From the NCBI GenBank assembly GCA_032358165.1, contig JAALGY010000008.1, positions 2,356,001-2,420,000 on the forward strand: DNA of 64,000 nt. The letters are read 5' to 3'. The notes under the pieces were generated by a model, which searched no databases, was not told the DNA's origin, and saw only the letters and a list, made by a program, of their open reading frames with translations. Of the stretch, positions 35,263-46,801 are shown one piece after another. Origin of the DNA: Diplosphaera chodatii. Taxonomy: Eukaryota > Chlorophyta > Trebouxiophyceae > Prasiolales > Stichococcaceae. The position numbers and the translations under genes were made by a program. Within the stretch, counting starts at the first letter, position 1, and the number at the start of each line of letters is the position of its first letter.

Positions 35263-36440
35263 CTGTGTGGCGCATATTCCAGATCTACTCGAGTTGATCA
35301 CTGCTGCCTGCCTGCGATGCAACTGCCCACCCGCTACCGCCGCCGGCAGTGCGGCAGCATGTGGGCAAAGGGATGCCAGCTCACGCCCCGGGCCAGCGAG
35401 GCATCGATAACTTTTGACCAGTTACGCTTGCCGAGTGTGTTATGCTGCGACCAGCAGATGGCGGATGGGGGCCACCATGCGCTGCTGCCATGCTGGCGGC
35501 GGCAGCGGCCAGGATCACTTCATTTCGGCAGACAGCCGCACCGCCGTGCTATCAATGCCAGCTCAATGTGTGACTGCCACGCTGGCTGCAGGCTGCGCAA
35601 TTGTGTTGTCCGCAAGGAAGCGGTTCCAGGCCTTCGGGCAGCCCAAAAGGCTGAGAAGGATCGGCGGTTGGACAGCCTGGAACCCTGAGTCTCTGCCCCT
35701 TTTTGGCACCACGCCAGAAGGCGGGACGCGTCCCGGTTAACCGCGTACAGGCCGCTGCCGGCAGTGGTGTTGCCTTCTGACCGCGCCAGCTATGACGCCT
35801 CTGTTTGCAGCGTGAAAGGCGTCGATCGGCTCCGGTGGATCGTTGGACTGCCCGCCATCAGCTGATGTACGCAGTGGGAGGGTCTGAACCTCGCCTCATG
35901 CACGGAATCTCATCGGCCTGCTGTGTGTATGGCGCTACACAACCCCAGAACCTGAGTAATCCGCTCTCAGACACAGCACAAGCCTATCGAATGCGCGCAT
36001 GGGTTGCGGCACCTTTACAGACGCCCGGCAACGCCCCATCAACAGATGCCTCGCCAGTACATCGATGCAAGCATGCGCAGGCACATGTAGATGCCGAGAC
36101 GCGATCGGAATAGTCCTTGAACATCAAATACATCCTTTGAAAGGGGTTCACCGGCAACATTGGCGCCACGCTTGTCTCTGCCACCCCATCAAGCAAGGGT
36201 CCAACCGGGCAGACCGTCCATCGCACACACAACACAGGCAGCTGCGGAGCGGGTTGCTCACCCTGTGTCTGGCGTCGCATCGCTGGGCTGTGCCATTGCC
36301 ACTGCTGGAGTCTGCCTTACGCGATGCGAATGTGCGATTGCCAGGCTGTGGCAACTGCCGCCGCTTGAGTTGCATAGGCCCACGTGGCCGACCCCACGTG
36401 GCCGACCCCACGTGGCCGACCTCTTGCCATTCCTCCGCAG
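35263..36440 (-). promoter_or_regulatory. Upstream region of Hint gene 1
   Basis: This holds the unresolved 5' coding exon or exons and the promoter of Hint gene 1. It aligns closely with 43556-44710 upstream of gene 2, for example the block CTGAGTCTCTGCCCC followed by the TTTTTGGCACC tract at about 35690-35720 and 43976-44010. A short stretch near 35400-35450 keeps a shared peptide (GKRNW...DASLA) in both copies and may be part of an upstream exon, but no ATG could be joined to it in phase. Confidence 0.45.
36381..36414. promoter_or_regulatory. Triple G-box array
   Basis: CACGTG occurs at 36381-36386, 36395-36400 and 36409-36414, exactly 14 bp apart, each followed by GGCCGACC. G-boxes are classic binding sites for plant-lineage bZIP and bHLH proteins. 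The array lies about 1.1 kb upstream of the EF-hand exon of Hint gene 1. Confidence 0.55.
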
Positions 36441-37051
36441 CTGGTGGGCCACACCACGTCGTGGCTTATGAGAACGAGCTGACGTACCGTCAGACAACCA
36501 CGTGCACGGGCAGTCGTTTGAATGTCCTCTGCACATACTTCATGCCATGCGATGGAGGCATGCACCGACTGCTGATGAGTCGCCGATCACTGGCTAGCGG
36601 CTATCTGGCTGCGTGTGTGCTCTGAAGCAGTGGAAAACACAGCTTGACATGTAGGTGTTAGGCCCCTCGCTGTGCATGGTGTGGCACCACCTCTCAGCGG
36701 GGGTTTTCAGCGTCATTTCTCACCAGGCATGTATATCGACCAGGTCTGTATCAAGCGGACATGCTGTAGCTCCGCCGAGTTTAAGTTGGTAAAGTGCTCG
36801 TCCACATGGTCGATCGGATGTCGATCAATGTGCCTCTGAACATTGTGACATTATTGCTTGAACCCAATGTGCCAACCAATAGGATGTTGCTGAACCGTGA
36901 GATGGTCTTGGTCAGCACATCCCCTTATCATGTTAGCATGCTACCAGCCCAGCAAATTGTGAGCTGCGGCGCCATGCTACCTGCTCTGCAGAAGCTGCTG
37001 CTGACCCCGCATTGCATGGGCTCTTGTCCATCTGCGCTCCTTCCGCTGGCA
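36441..37051. other. Spacer between the two Hint genes
   Basis: This is the end of the gene 1 upstream region and the 3' flank of gene 2. No coding frame is supported. Confidence 0.5.
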
Positions 37052-40000
37052 TTATGCCACATGAGCCAGAACAGCAGACGGACGCTCATGCGCTGCCTGC
37101 TGTGTCCCGGCGAAGCGTGCTGCACTGGAAGCACCCTGCAATCAAGGAGAACGGTCACAGCTTAGCACCATGCAGCATGTACGACCAAGGGGCGACATGG
37201 GGCGACATGCGAACGGTTTTGAGGTCCCTTGTGCTTGATCAACACTGCGAACCGCTGTCTCACCTTTTGTGCCAGGGTCCCAATGGCAATCGCCAATGGC
37301 TGTGCAAGGCGCAGTCTGTGAATGCTTTGCAACAACCATGGTGCCCGCCGCCACAGCACCTGTGACCAGACCACTCGGACGATTACTTCTGTGTTCTCAA
37401 ACTGTCACCTCGTGACAGCTCCTGTGGGTGCGCATTGAGAGGCGGCGCAAAGCATTCACCCTGGGCAGCAGCGTGCCCGCAGCCAGCTGTTTGCACTGCA
37501 GTACGGTTGTGACCGCATTGCGCGCTATGTCTTGTGTGAACCACAATCACAGAAGCCCACAGAGCATAGCAGGTACTGGCTGCAAATCACAGATGGGGTC
37601 ACACCCGGCCTGCTGCTGCAAAGCCGTGCATAGCTGCCTCGGTGCCCAGCAGGCTCGTGTACGAGGAGGCAGCCACGCCATCCACAACGATGTTGCCTGC
37701 ATTTGCCGCAGGCCTCGCATTGTTGACAGCTGCGGACATCAGTGGGGGCGAAACTGTGGGCACGGCACAAACAACACGAGCAATCACCTATGCGACTTCA
37801 CAGAGTTGTCAAAATACATACCAGACAGAGTGAAGGGGTTGACCAGGCCAACGTCTGCGACCCGGCGGACGCTCATGACACACGATAAAACGGCAGAGCC
37901 CGCAGCAGTGTCGGGAGTGCCGCCGGCTACCCACACGTATTGGCCTGCCCGGACCTTCACGGCTTTCAACGGTGTCCGGCGAGCAAATGGCTGCCCTGGA
38001 GCGCTAGCAACGTATAGGTAGTGACCATCCGTCAAGCGCAGCTGCATAGCAAACAAACCGAGCTTGAGTGAGGGCGTCAGCATGAGCTTTCATGGCCGTG
38101 CTTATTTTTCAAACAGCAATGCGCAACTTTTCAAAGACGGAGAAGTTATCACACGTGCATCAGGCTGCTTGGGCCATTGCTCACACACAGAGCAGGGGCA
38201 TCAGCAACAGCTTGACTCTGACGCGACCACGTGCATGGCAACACACCTGATGGCCTGATGCGGTGATGACCTCAAGGAAGTGTTGGCTACCAGCCGTCTC
38301 AAAGTGGGGCAGTAAGTACACAGTGGACGTGCCCAGGCTGCCATTCTCATTCACCACCTGCGCAACAGATAGACTCGGTCAGCCTGTAGGACAGCATGGG
38401 CATGGAACACCACCTCTGTTGTGCACGGGCAGCTCGAGTCGAGAGGCGCTGCGGCTACGGCCCTGTTGCTTGCAGCTTTGGCAATCACAAGCCGTGGCAT
38501 TGGCAAAACGGCTGTTACCGCTGGCCAGACCAATGCGCGTGCCAAGTGTCTGGTTTGGTGCGGTGCTACATGCAGGCAAGCAGTGACAATAGTATTGTGT
38601 CCCAGTCCTGGACCCAGCACACCATAGCAGGCATACCTGCACACAGGTGCCAAAGCATTGGCGGCAGCTCACCTGGACGGTGTCCCCGGGGCGCAGGTGC
38701 GCCAGCGGCACGGGGCTGGGGGCGCCGCCGGCGGGCGGGAATCTGAGGGCGATCGCGCCTGCCGGGAAGCAGCCGCCCAGGCTAGGGTCCGCCTGCAGCT
38801 TGGCAAGTGCCTGCACCCCGCACCGGCAAAACATGGCTTATGTTGCGCTGCAATGACGCCTCAAAATTTGTGTGCGAATCCACAAACCTAGTCTGCAAGT
38901 GGACCATCAACCGAACAGACTCTGTTGGCGGACATCAGCTGCTGACCACTACTACATTGCTGCCGTTGCCCGTTAGAGCCGGTGGCACCATGAGCGCATC
39001 TGTTTGAGTGCATGGTGTGAATGCTGCCTGCCTGGATGGTACTCAGTGCTGGGTCCTGGTTCTTGAGCACGAATACGCGGTTGGCAACATCATAGTATGC
39101 CGCCTGTACGGTACCACTAGTCAGAAACACCTCAAGTTCTTGGCCATGGCGCTCTGTGCTTGTTGTGATTCCTGTCCATACAGAAACACTGGCTGATCGC
39201 TCGTTGCAGCTACTGTTTGTACCCTGTACCTGGCCGGTGTTGGGGTTGGCAGCGATTGCCGCCGCTGTGGCATGTGTCAGCTCGTTGCTGAAATACTTCT
39301 CTCCTTGCTCCATGATCCTACACGCAGGGTGGACGGTCTATGAGAAACACCAAACCCCTCAGCTTCTGCATCTGCTGACGCAGGCAGTTCTGCACAGGGC
39401 TCGTCCATGCGCCTGGTGGGAGGTGCGGCGGACGACTACACGCTGCGCACTCGGGGTTTCAGGATCGCTGGGCCGCAAGGCCTTTCAAGGTACATGCTGC
39501 CAGCGAGCGCCGCATACTGTCATGTCGTTCGATAAGAGTTTTCATGTGTAGCAGAACCGACATCACTACAGCATCAGCACTGGCAGCCGCACATTGTATT
39601 ATCCAGCTGCTTCTCGACCGCGGTGTGGACCACGCCCGAAGTTGAGCCGCCAGGCGGGTTGGTGAATGTGCCGTCTGACATGACCTCCGTGCAGTTCACT
39701 GCAGTGCATGACACAATCATGAAGCCGGACTACTGAAGCGCAGAGTTAACGAGGTGATGTCTCCAAATGGTGTTGCTGGCAGCGCTTGGCAACCGCAAGT
39801 CGGTGGCCTAACGTCTCTTTCCTCCCGCATGACTGGACCTGTTCCCTGGGTGCCAGGTATGATCTTGCATAGCAAATTGCAAAGCGTTGTCTCAACACTG
39901 CACTAACACGACATGCTCTATGTGATGGGGCCACTCACCTGTGTACTTGAAGTTGCAGTGGAGCTCATCGGGTGTGAGGGACCTCGTCGGTATGAAGTTC

Positions 40001-43000
40001 GTTGTGAGCGGTCCTGATGTGGTTGCGTACATGGGGTCATGCATTCCGTCGTAGCTCAGGTTCGGCGTGCAAACTGAGCCGTAGTATGCTGCAGGTTGAA
40101 TATATAGGTTTCTGGTTGGTGCAGCACGACTGCTCGCATAGGTGATTTGCGTTGATTGCTGTACCAAGCATCACAAGAGCCACGCGCTGTGCCACTTGCA
40201 CAACTGCATCAGGCAGTAACCACATGTGATGCGACCATCTCCGGCAGCCCGTTCACTTGAAAACGGCACACATGTGCCAGCCAACGATATCCAACCGCTG
40301 GGTGCCTCACCTGGCGTCTGCATCATGCATGCAGCGTATGCTTGGTAGAGCTTCTTCAGATCGGCGACACCCCCCGCCTGCTGCTTCAGGGCGTCGATAT
40401 GGTCCACATTGAAATCGTCAGCGTAGTAAGGCACCGCGCGCTTGTCCAAGCACACTCGCTGCGGAAACCATGATCTGCATGCATAAAGGGTGCATCGACT
40501 CAACACCGAAACTTGGAGACGCACGTAGCAAAGCAAGTGCTCTTTGCTAGCTGCATGGATGCCCGTGAGTGGAGGGCATCAAAGGCGACATCAGCACGAT
40601 TGCGACTCAGCACTGGAAGAAACGCAACCATGGAAATAAACGCATCGTTGTGTGCTTCTGATGGGATGCGCTTCAAGCATGCATGTCACGCAGCATGGGC
40701 TACTGGAGTGCAGCGAACTAGCGAGTACCATCACTTCCTATGCAAGATGTCAACGCACTTGGCCGCTCGGGATGGCAACGGCAAACAAATCGGCACAGTT
40801 GCCACCAGGCTGCCTGAGTTCTGACCAGCGCTGCTTGTAACCAGCATGCTTGCAAGGTGCTCCCAACAACGAATGCGGGGGGCGTCTTGTCTGGCAATAA
40901 CAACACGAGAAGCATTCAGCGCATCCAGAGTCAAGGTACTCACAGGGACTTCCCACGATAGTAGGGTGACAGCAGTAACGCCACGGCCTCGTAGGATATG
41001 TCGCCGCCAAACTGCAGCGCGATGCTGGCGGCGCCGCAGCCACTGCTACCGGCAGCCGCCTGCAGATGCATGGCCTCAGCATCCCAGAATGCTACTTCTG
41101 ACAGTATGCACACCTGTGCAGGTCTTGACAGGGGGCACATTGCAGTGCCGCCTAGCACATCTACCATGAACATGTGTGTGCTGCAACGATGTCGATTGAC
41201 CCGGTGCCGGTGCCGGTGATGTGCAGCATGTGTCAGAGATCACATATGTAGCAGTCTACTCTCTACAAGAAGTGATCACTCAATGTGCTGCCGCACGTTG
41301 CTAGCACCCAGTGCATGTGTGATCCGTTGAGCAGACGGCACCTGCTGCAGGCGGCGGCCCATGCTGGTGGGCACTTGCGCTTCAGATCCTGCAATGGCTG
41401 CTGCGCTGCCTGCCGCGCCTGCTGTTGCGGTGCTGGCCCCGCGCGTGACGAAGTAGAAGGTGCAGCCGTCGGCGCCAGCAGCACAGGTGACCTGGCACCC
41501 AGCAAGCCGGGATGGCGTTGTGCGCACATACGAGCTGGTGACACTGCAGGTGCCGAGTCGGTCACCGTGGCCACTGGCGACTGCTGAGAGACCTTGTACC
41601 GTCAACACTATCGACCACCGACAGCACGGAAGACGTGCTGCACCGTTTTCAGCGAGGAATCAAGTGCCGCAGCCATGCACCTTGATGCGCTGGCCCTGGT
41701 ACTTGACGGTGCCTGACGCCGCGGCGGATGGGTCAACATTCAGCAGCTCGTCACAGTTGTCCTCTGCCACAAGCTGCAAAAACAGGTCAATGGGCTGCAC
41801 TGGCTCAAGGGCTGAATGGGGAACAAGCAATGCCGTTGTATGGCAGAGCACCATGCAGGTGATGCCTGCTCATGCTTCCAATCTGTCAAAAGGCTGCAGC
41901 TGCCGTGCCTCACAGCAGGTGCAGATGATCGTCATCACTCTGCAGGTCTGACACCCAGGAGGTCAAGCAGCATCGTTCGGAGACTGCGGCGCAGCATGCG
42001 TCTGATCAGCACCTGCACGTTTGAGAGGAGTGCTGCTTTCCCAGCTCCCCCGTTGTCCACAGCCAGTGGGAAGGCAGCGCTGCCTGTACGTCAGCGAACT
42101 ATCACTTGACGGTCTGCATGCATACTTTGGGTATGTGCACAGCCAGCACAGCAGATCTACATACGGTCCATCCCCACTTGCGCGCACAGAGTGTGTGCAC
42201 CATGCACATGGTAAAGCGGCGTTGTAGAGGCGCCTCAGCACTTTGTTAGTACATACACATGCACATCAGCATTGAGGCAATGCCTTCGGAGAGGAACTGG
42301 CAGGCTTGGCGGACGTCCGCCCGAGCGATGGTCTGCCCGGCGGTGGGGTCGACAGAAGCCCCACCCTGCAGCAGTCTCCGGCGGCCAGTCGCTGCGGTGA
42401 CATTGTTGCTGCCTGTGCAGTGTGCACAGACAGTTTGGTATATGTGCTTCGGAAGGGTGCAGTGCAACAGCAAGGACAGGGCAAGCGGAGCAGTGCCACC
42501 AGCATGATGCCGGCAGCCTATCACATGGGGCACTGACTGTTGCCGTGTGCATACCAGGGGCGAGCGCCACACGCATGTAGCCGCCAGTCGCAGTGCGCAA
42601 CGTGGTGCCGCTGCCCTTGTCCGCCAGCGCGCCATTCTGCGGTGCAAGCAGCAGGATCTATGCTGCCGTTGACGACTGAGCATGGCGTCGGAGCGCTTTG
42701 CTGACAAGAACACACTGATGCCTCATCACACTGCGCCATGTGATGTTGCTGTCGGCAGTGTGCTTCCTACTGCAGTAGCAGCGCACCGCAGTCTTTGTGT
42801 CCTTGACAGAAACCACAATGCCTGCAGATATTCAGGGCAAACTGTAGTGTTGAATTGCAGACACAATATTGCATGGCAGCATACTCCCTTTGGCCCTGAG
42901 ATTGCCAGTAAGACAGCCGACTGATGCGCACCTGCCACCAGGCCGGCCACCGCGCCCAGCAGGACGATGGTGAACACCAAAAGCAGGCCGGCCGCCCACT

Positions 43001-43555
43001 TCATGTACTTGTACTGCATGGGGAACGGGTGCACACCAATCAACGCATCACGCTGCATCGGCACAGCAGTACGCGCTACCATATGGAAGCAAGCCATGGC
43101 TTGGTTGCCGCCAGGCATGCACGTGACAGATGCAGCAAGCAGGCACACAAATGCACACAGGCACTGGTGCAGGTCAGCACCTGCGCCTCTCTGTGCACGG
43201 CATCCTCGATGAAGTCCACCTGCAGGGGGCGGAAGGCAGCGCTGCTCTGCCACCGACAACAATACGACTGCCCATCCGCAGCGTTGGCCTACATCTTGCC
43301 TGCACAGCTGCACCGGCTGCAAGCCTGGGCAATGTGCATGCATCAGGCAACGTTGCGGCTCACTGATCCTGGCGGCAGCGCACCAGCTCCTCCTTGGACA
43401 CCACGCCGTCCTGGTTGGTGTCCAGGGCGGCCAGGCGCTCCTGCACCCGCCGCCGCCGCGTCGGCAGCCGCTGCAGGGTCTTGGCCGAAGGCACTGAGGC
43501 GTCCACATCCACCTTCAGGCTGTCGCTGTGGCCCAGCTCCCGAGTTCCCCTGTGC
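37052..43555 (-). CDS. EF-hand / TM / ectodomain / Hint protein, gene 2
   Basis: Twenty-one exons: 43555-43384, 43219-43181, 43013-42932, 42821-42787, 42636-42555, 42412-42284, 42083-42013, 41773-41681, 41491-41342, 41059-40944, 40474-40311, 40088-39939, 39698-39593, 39317-39230, 39103-39032, 38810-38673, 38357-38247, 38041-37822, 37696-37605, 37359-37264 and a tentative last exon 37135-37052 (stop TAA). The first twenty correspond one for one to gene 1, most with identical length. It has the same parts: EF-hand DTNQDGVVSKEE, helix WAAGLLLVFTIVLLGAVAGL, Cys-bearing ectodomain (RQACQFLSEG, NCDELL, VTCAAGADGCTF, CMMQTP, YYGSVCTP), then Hint from LGGCFPAGAIAL through PLAHLRPGDTV, LTDGHYLYVA and GNIVVDGVAASSY. 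No insertion is present, so this is the reference copy. Introns after 42284 (GAAG|GCATTG) and 39032 (CCAG|GCAGGC) are GC-AG. The start codon is unresolved. Confidence 0.83.
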
Positions 43556-44710
43556 CTGCGTGGCGCAGGTTGCAAATGTCTTCGAATTGACCACTGCTGC
43601 CTGCCTGCAAAGCAACTGCCCGCTGCCGCCGCCGGCAGTGCCGAGGCACTTGAGCGAAGGGATGCCAGCTTACGCCCTGGGCCAGCGAGGCATCGAAAGT
43701 GTTCAGCCAGTTTCGCTTGCCGGGTGTGTTACGCTGCGACCAGCTGGTGGATGATGGGGGTCACCATGTGCTGCTGCCATGCGGGCGGCGGCAGCGGCCA
43801 GGGTCACTCCCAGTTCGGCACACAGCCCCAACGCCCTGCTAACAATGCCAGCTCGATCTGTGACTGCCACGCTGGCTGCAGGTTTTGCGATCGTGTCGCA
43901 CGCAAGGAAGCGGTCCCAGGCCTTTGGGCAGCCTGAAAGGCTGAGAAGGATCGGCGGTTGGACAGCCTGGAACCCTGAGTCTCTGCCCCTTTTTGGCACC
44001 ACGCCAGAAGGCGGGACGCGTCCCGATCAACCGCGTACAGGCCGCTGCCGGCAGTGCTGTTGCCTTCTGACCGCGGCCAGCTATGACGCCTCTGTATGCA
44101 GCGTGAAAGGCGTCAATCGGCTCTGCGCTGGCGGAGCGTTGGACTGCCCGCCATCAGCTGATGTACGCAGTAGTGGGAGGGTCTCGAACCTCGCCTCATG
44201 CAAGGAATCTCGTCGGCCTGCTGCGTGTGCCGCGCTGCGCAGCCCCCCGCTTTCAGTGACCTGGGTTTCAGACACAGCATAGGCCAATCAAATAAATGCG
44301 CGCGTGGAATGCGGCACCATTGCAGACGTCCGGCAACGCCCCACCGATAGGTGCCATGCCAGTACATCGATGCAAGCACGCGCAGACGCATGCAGATGCC
44401 GAGACGCGATCTGATTAGGCTTGAGCATCCTTTGAAAGGTGTCCACCGGCAACAGTGGCGCTACGCTTGTCTCTGCCACCCCATCAAGCGAGGGTCCAAT
44501 CGGGCAGACCGTCCATCAAACACACAATACAAACAACTGTGACGCGGACTGCGCACCCTTCGTCGAACGTCATACCGCCGGGCTGCGCCATTGCCGCTGC
44601 TGGAGTCTGCCTCACGCGATGCGAATGTGCGATTGCCAGGCTGTGGCAAGTGTGGCCGCCGTTTCAGTGCACGGGCCCACGTGGGCGACCCCACGTGGCC
44701 GACCTCTTGT
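43556..44710 (-). promoter_or_regulatory. Upstream region of Hint gene 2
   Basis: Duplicate of the gene 1 upstream region. ATG codons at 43780 and 43767 are conserved in gene 1 as candidate starts, but neither can be spliced to the EF-hand exon in the required phase with an obvious donor. Confidence 0.45.
44678..44697. promoter_or_regulatory. Double G-box array
   Basis: CACGTG at 44678-44683 and 44692-44697, again 14 bp apart and in the position equivalent to the triple array of gene 1. Confidence 0.5.
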
Positions 44711-46275
44711 CATTCCTCCCCACGGTTCATCTGTTGGGCCACGTTACAGCACTTATGCACGTTGTCAAGCCCCAGGAAGTAGAGGCTGATATGACTGACA
44801 TGCGACTTGCACGGCAGCAGTCGTCGCCTCGTCGGAACCCGCAGTGTGCATCAATCTGCAGAATACGTGATGACAGTACCATTAGTGCGTGCATGAGTCC
44901 TCAGCGGTGGCGGCATGCGTGCACTGCATGCGGTCATCCTGGGCTAATAGCATTGCTTGTGCATGCATGTAGCTGAGCGGGATCTGGTGGCAGCTGCCGC
45001 CTTGTCTACCGCCAGTCTCAGGATGCTTCTCGTCAGGACATCGCTCGGGACACGCATGCGCAAGCATGTTACATGATTTGTATCACAAGGGCTGTCCGCT
45101 GTGTCGGAGCTGTGGACGTATGTGCGTTGGGAGCAGCTCAAACACGTCGCAGCTGATGCGGTCCAGCCGCCGCTTTCGAAAATGGCGGCGATAATTGGCC
45201 GACAGACCATTTGAGTCGCAAGTGGAGCACTCAGACTAAGGGAACCGGACCGCGCCGTATGCAAGCGGTCAGGATATGACACCTGCGCTGCACAACATGT
45301 TTGCGTGTCAAACAGGCCTGCAGAAAGCCCAGAACACAACGATCGTTCTACCCCCACGTCTTCACAAGTCGTCACAAAGAATGAAGGCGATTACACCCCA
45401 TACACTCCACTGGTCACACAACAATCAATGCTGGTGTCCAAGGACTGTGGAGCACCAGGGTTTAGCACAGAGGCCGCACCCTGGATGCACTCAAAGGCAC
45501 ACGGGGAAACAACTCAAAACCATCAAGGCTCGAATGAGTGCAGCCGCCGTGCATGAAGCAGGCGGCGGGCTCAGCCCGGCAGGAGGAACCCGGCGGGCAC
45601 ACAGGCAAAGCACAGCAGGTGTCTAGCGATATCACCGCCAATGAGCAATGTGCCTAATGAGGCGTCAAGGGCAGAAGGCCTGCCGGCTGCAGCACAGACG
45701 CATGACGGTGACACACCCAGGCAGCCCCGGGGCTGCGGGGGCCAGCATGGCTGGAACGTGCGGGGGATACCTCCTAGGAGGGTGGGCGGCGCAGTCCATT
45801 TGACTGGTGACTGCACTCTGACTGCAGTCGTCACAATGATGATGATGATGATGGTGGTTACATCCCATATACTCCACTGGTCACACAACAAGTGAATGCT
45901 GGCAACCAAGAACTGTGGAGCACCAGTCTAGACTGCAAGCGAATCTGTCCTGGATGTGCAGAAACACACGGGGAAACAACTGAATGGACGCAAGCAATGC
46001 GTCTGGCTGGTGGAAAAGCATATGCCACGAGGGCAGACCAAAACCCATGCGGGCTGCGAAGGTGTCCAAACGGGAAGGGCTAGGCAGCAATTGGGCAGCC
46101 CCCATAGCGCATGGTGCTGACTGCGAGCAAATGTGCCTAATGAGGCGTCACAGGCAGCGCGCAGGTACTGCTGGCCAAGTGCGTGTAAGCTGTCGTCACA
46201 ACCTGGACGCCCGCCGTGGCGGTAGACAAATAGTATGAAGGCAACTGTTTGTGGCATGGTGCACATAGCACCTCC
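44711..46275. other. Intergenic with degenerate tandem repeat
   Basis: No gene is supported. An (ATG)n-like microsatellite lies at about 45836-45851. The main content is a degenerate tandem duplication described separately. Confidence 0.5.
45392..46160. repeat. Degenerate tandem repeat, unit about 470-480 bp
   Basis: Two copies share CTCCACTGGTCACACAACAA (about 45405 and 45870), CTGTGGAGCACCAG, CACACGGGGAAACAACT (about 45500 and 45965) and GTGCCTAATGAGGCGTCA (about 45650 and 46133). The offset drifts from 466 to 483 bp, showing indels. Origin unknown. Confidence 0.7.
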
Positions 46276-46349
46276 GATCTTGTGATCTAGTTGGTTATGA
46301 TTACCGCCTAACACGCGGTCTGTCCCCGGTTCGAACCCGGGCAAGATCA
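46276..46349 (+). tRNA. tRNA-Val(AAC): tRNA-Val (anticodon AAC)
   Basis: The acceptor stem GATCTTG/CAAGATC pairs at all seven positions with discriminator A. The D arm carries TAGTTGG, the anticodon stem ACCGC/GCGGT encloses loop CTAACAC (anticodon AAC), and the T arm is CCCGGTTCGAACCCGGG. Length is 74 nt and there is no intron. The internal A and B boxes are typical of RNA polymerase III transcription. Confidence 0.96.
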
Positions 46350-46801
46350 GCGGTTTTTTGGTTTGCCTGATACCGCACTCTGTGCCGCCGACTTGACCGT
46401 GTTGTTGAAGGTTTTGCCTCAATTCTTACTCGGCGATGTCCGTTCTGTACTTTTACAAACACAGAGGAGTACACATGAGAGGCACATGCCGCTGTTGCAC
46501 TCGAATGCTGCTACTGCCGGTTCTCGCTCGATGACCCCGTGTGCCATAGTAGGCAGTCTGACTCCATTTCTGCACCTGCGACAACATCAGAGAAGTACAT
46601 ATGCGTCTAAGACGTACACATCATGCATACGGATTAGCCATGACAGTGGCACCAACTGCGACATGTGGCGGGCTACCTTGTGGTCTGCCGTGAAGCGGGG
46701 TGAGGAGCTCATGAAGTCTCATCCGCCGCAGGGCTGCACGCTAGTGGCTGCGCTGTCAAGCTGCCTTCACCGAGATGCCGCACGCCGGCTGGCGCCCCGC
46801 C
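46350..46801. other. Spacer between tRNA-Val and the RsmG gene
   Basis: It contains the Pol III terminator and the RsmG 3' UTR. No gene is seen. Confidence 0.5.
46354..46359 (+). terminator. RNA polymerase III terminator
   Basis: A run of six T starts five bases after the tRNA 3' end. Confidence 0.75.

Noticed and set aside
45836..45851. ATG trinucleotide run
   Set aside because: A short microsatellite with no link to a gene; noted only as part of the intergenic region.
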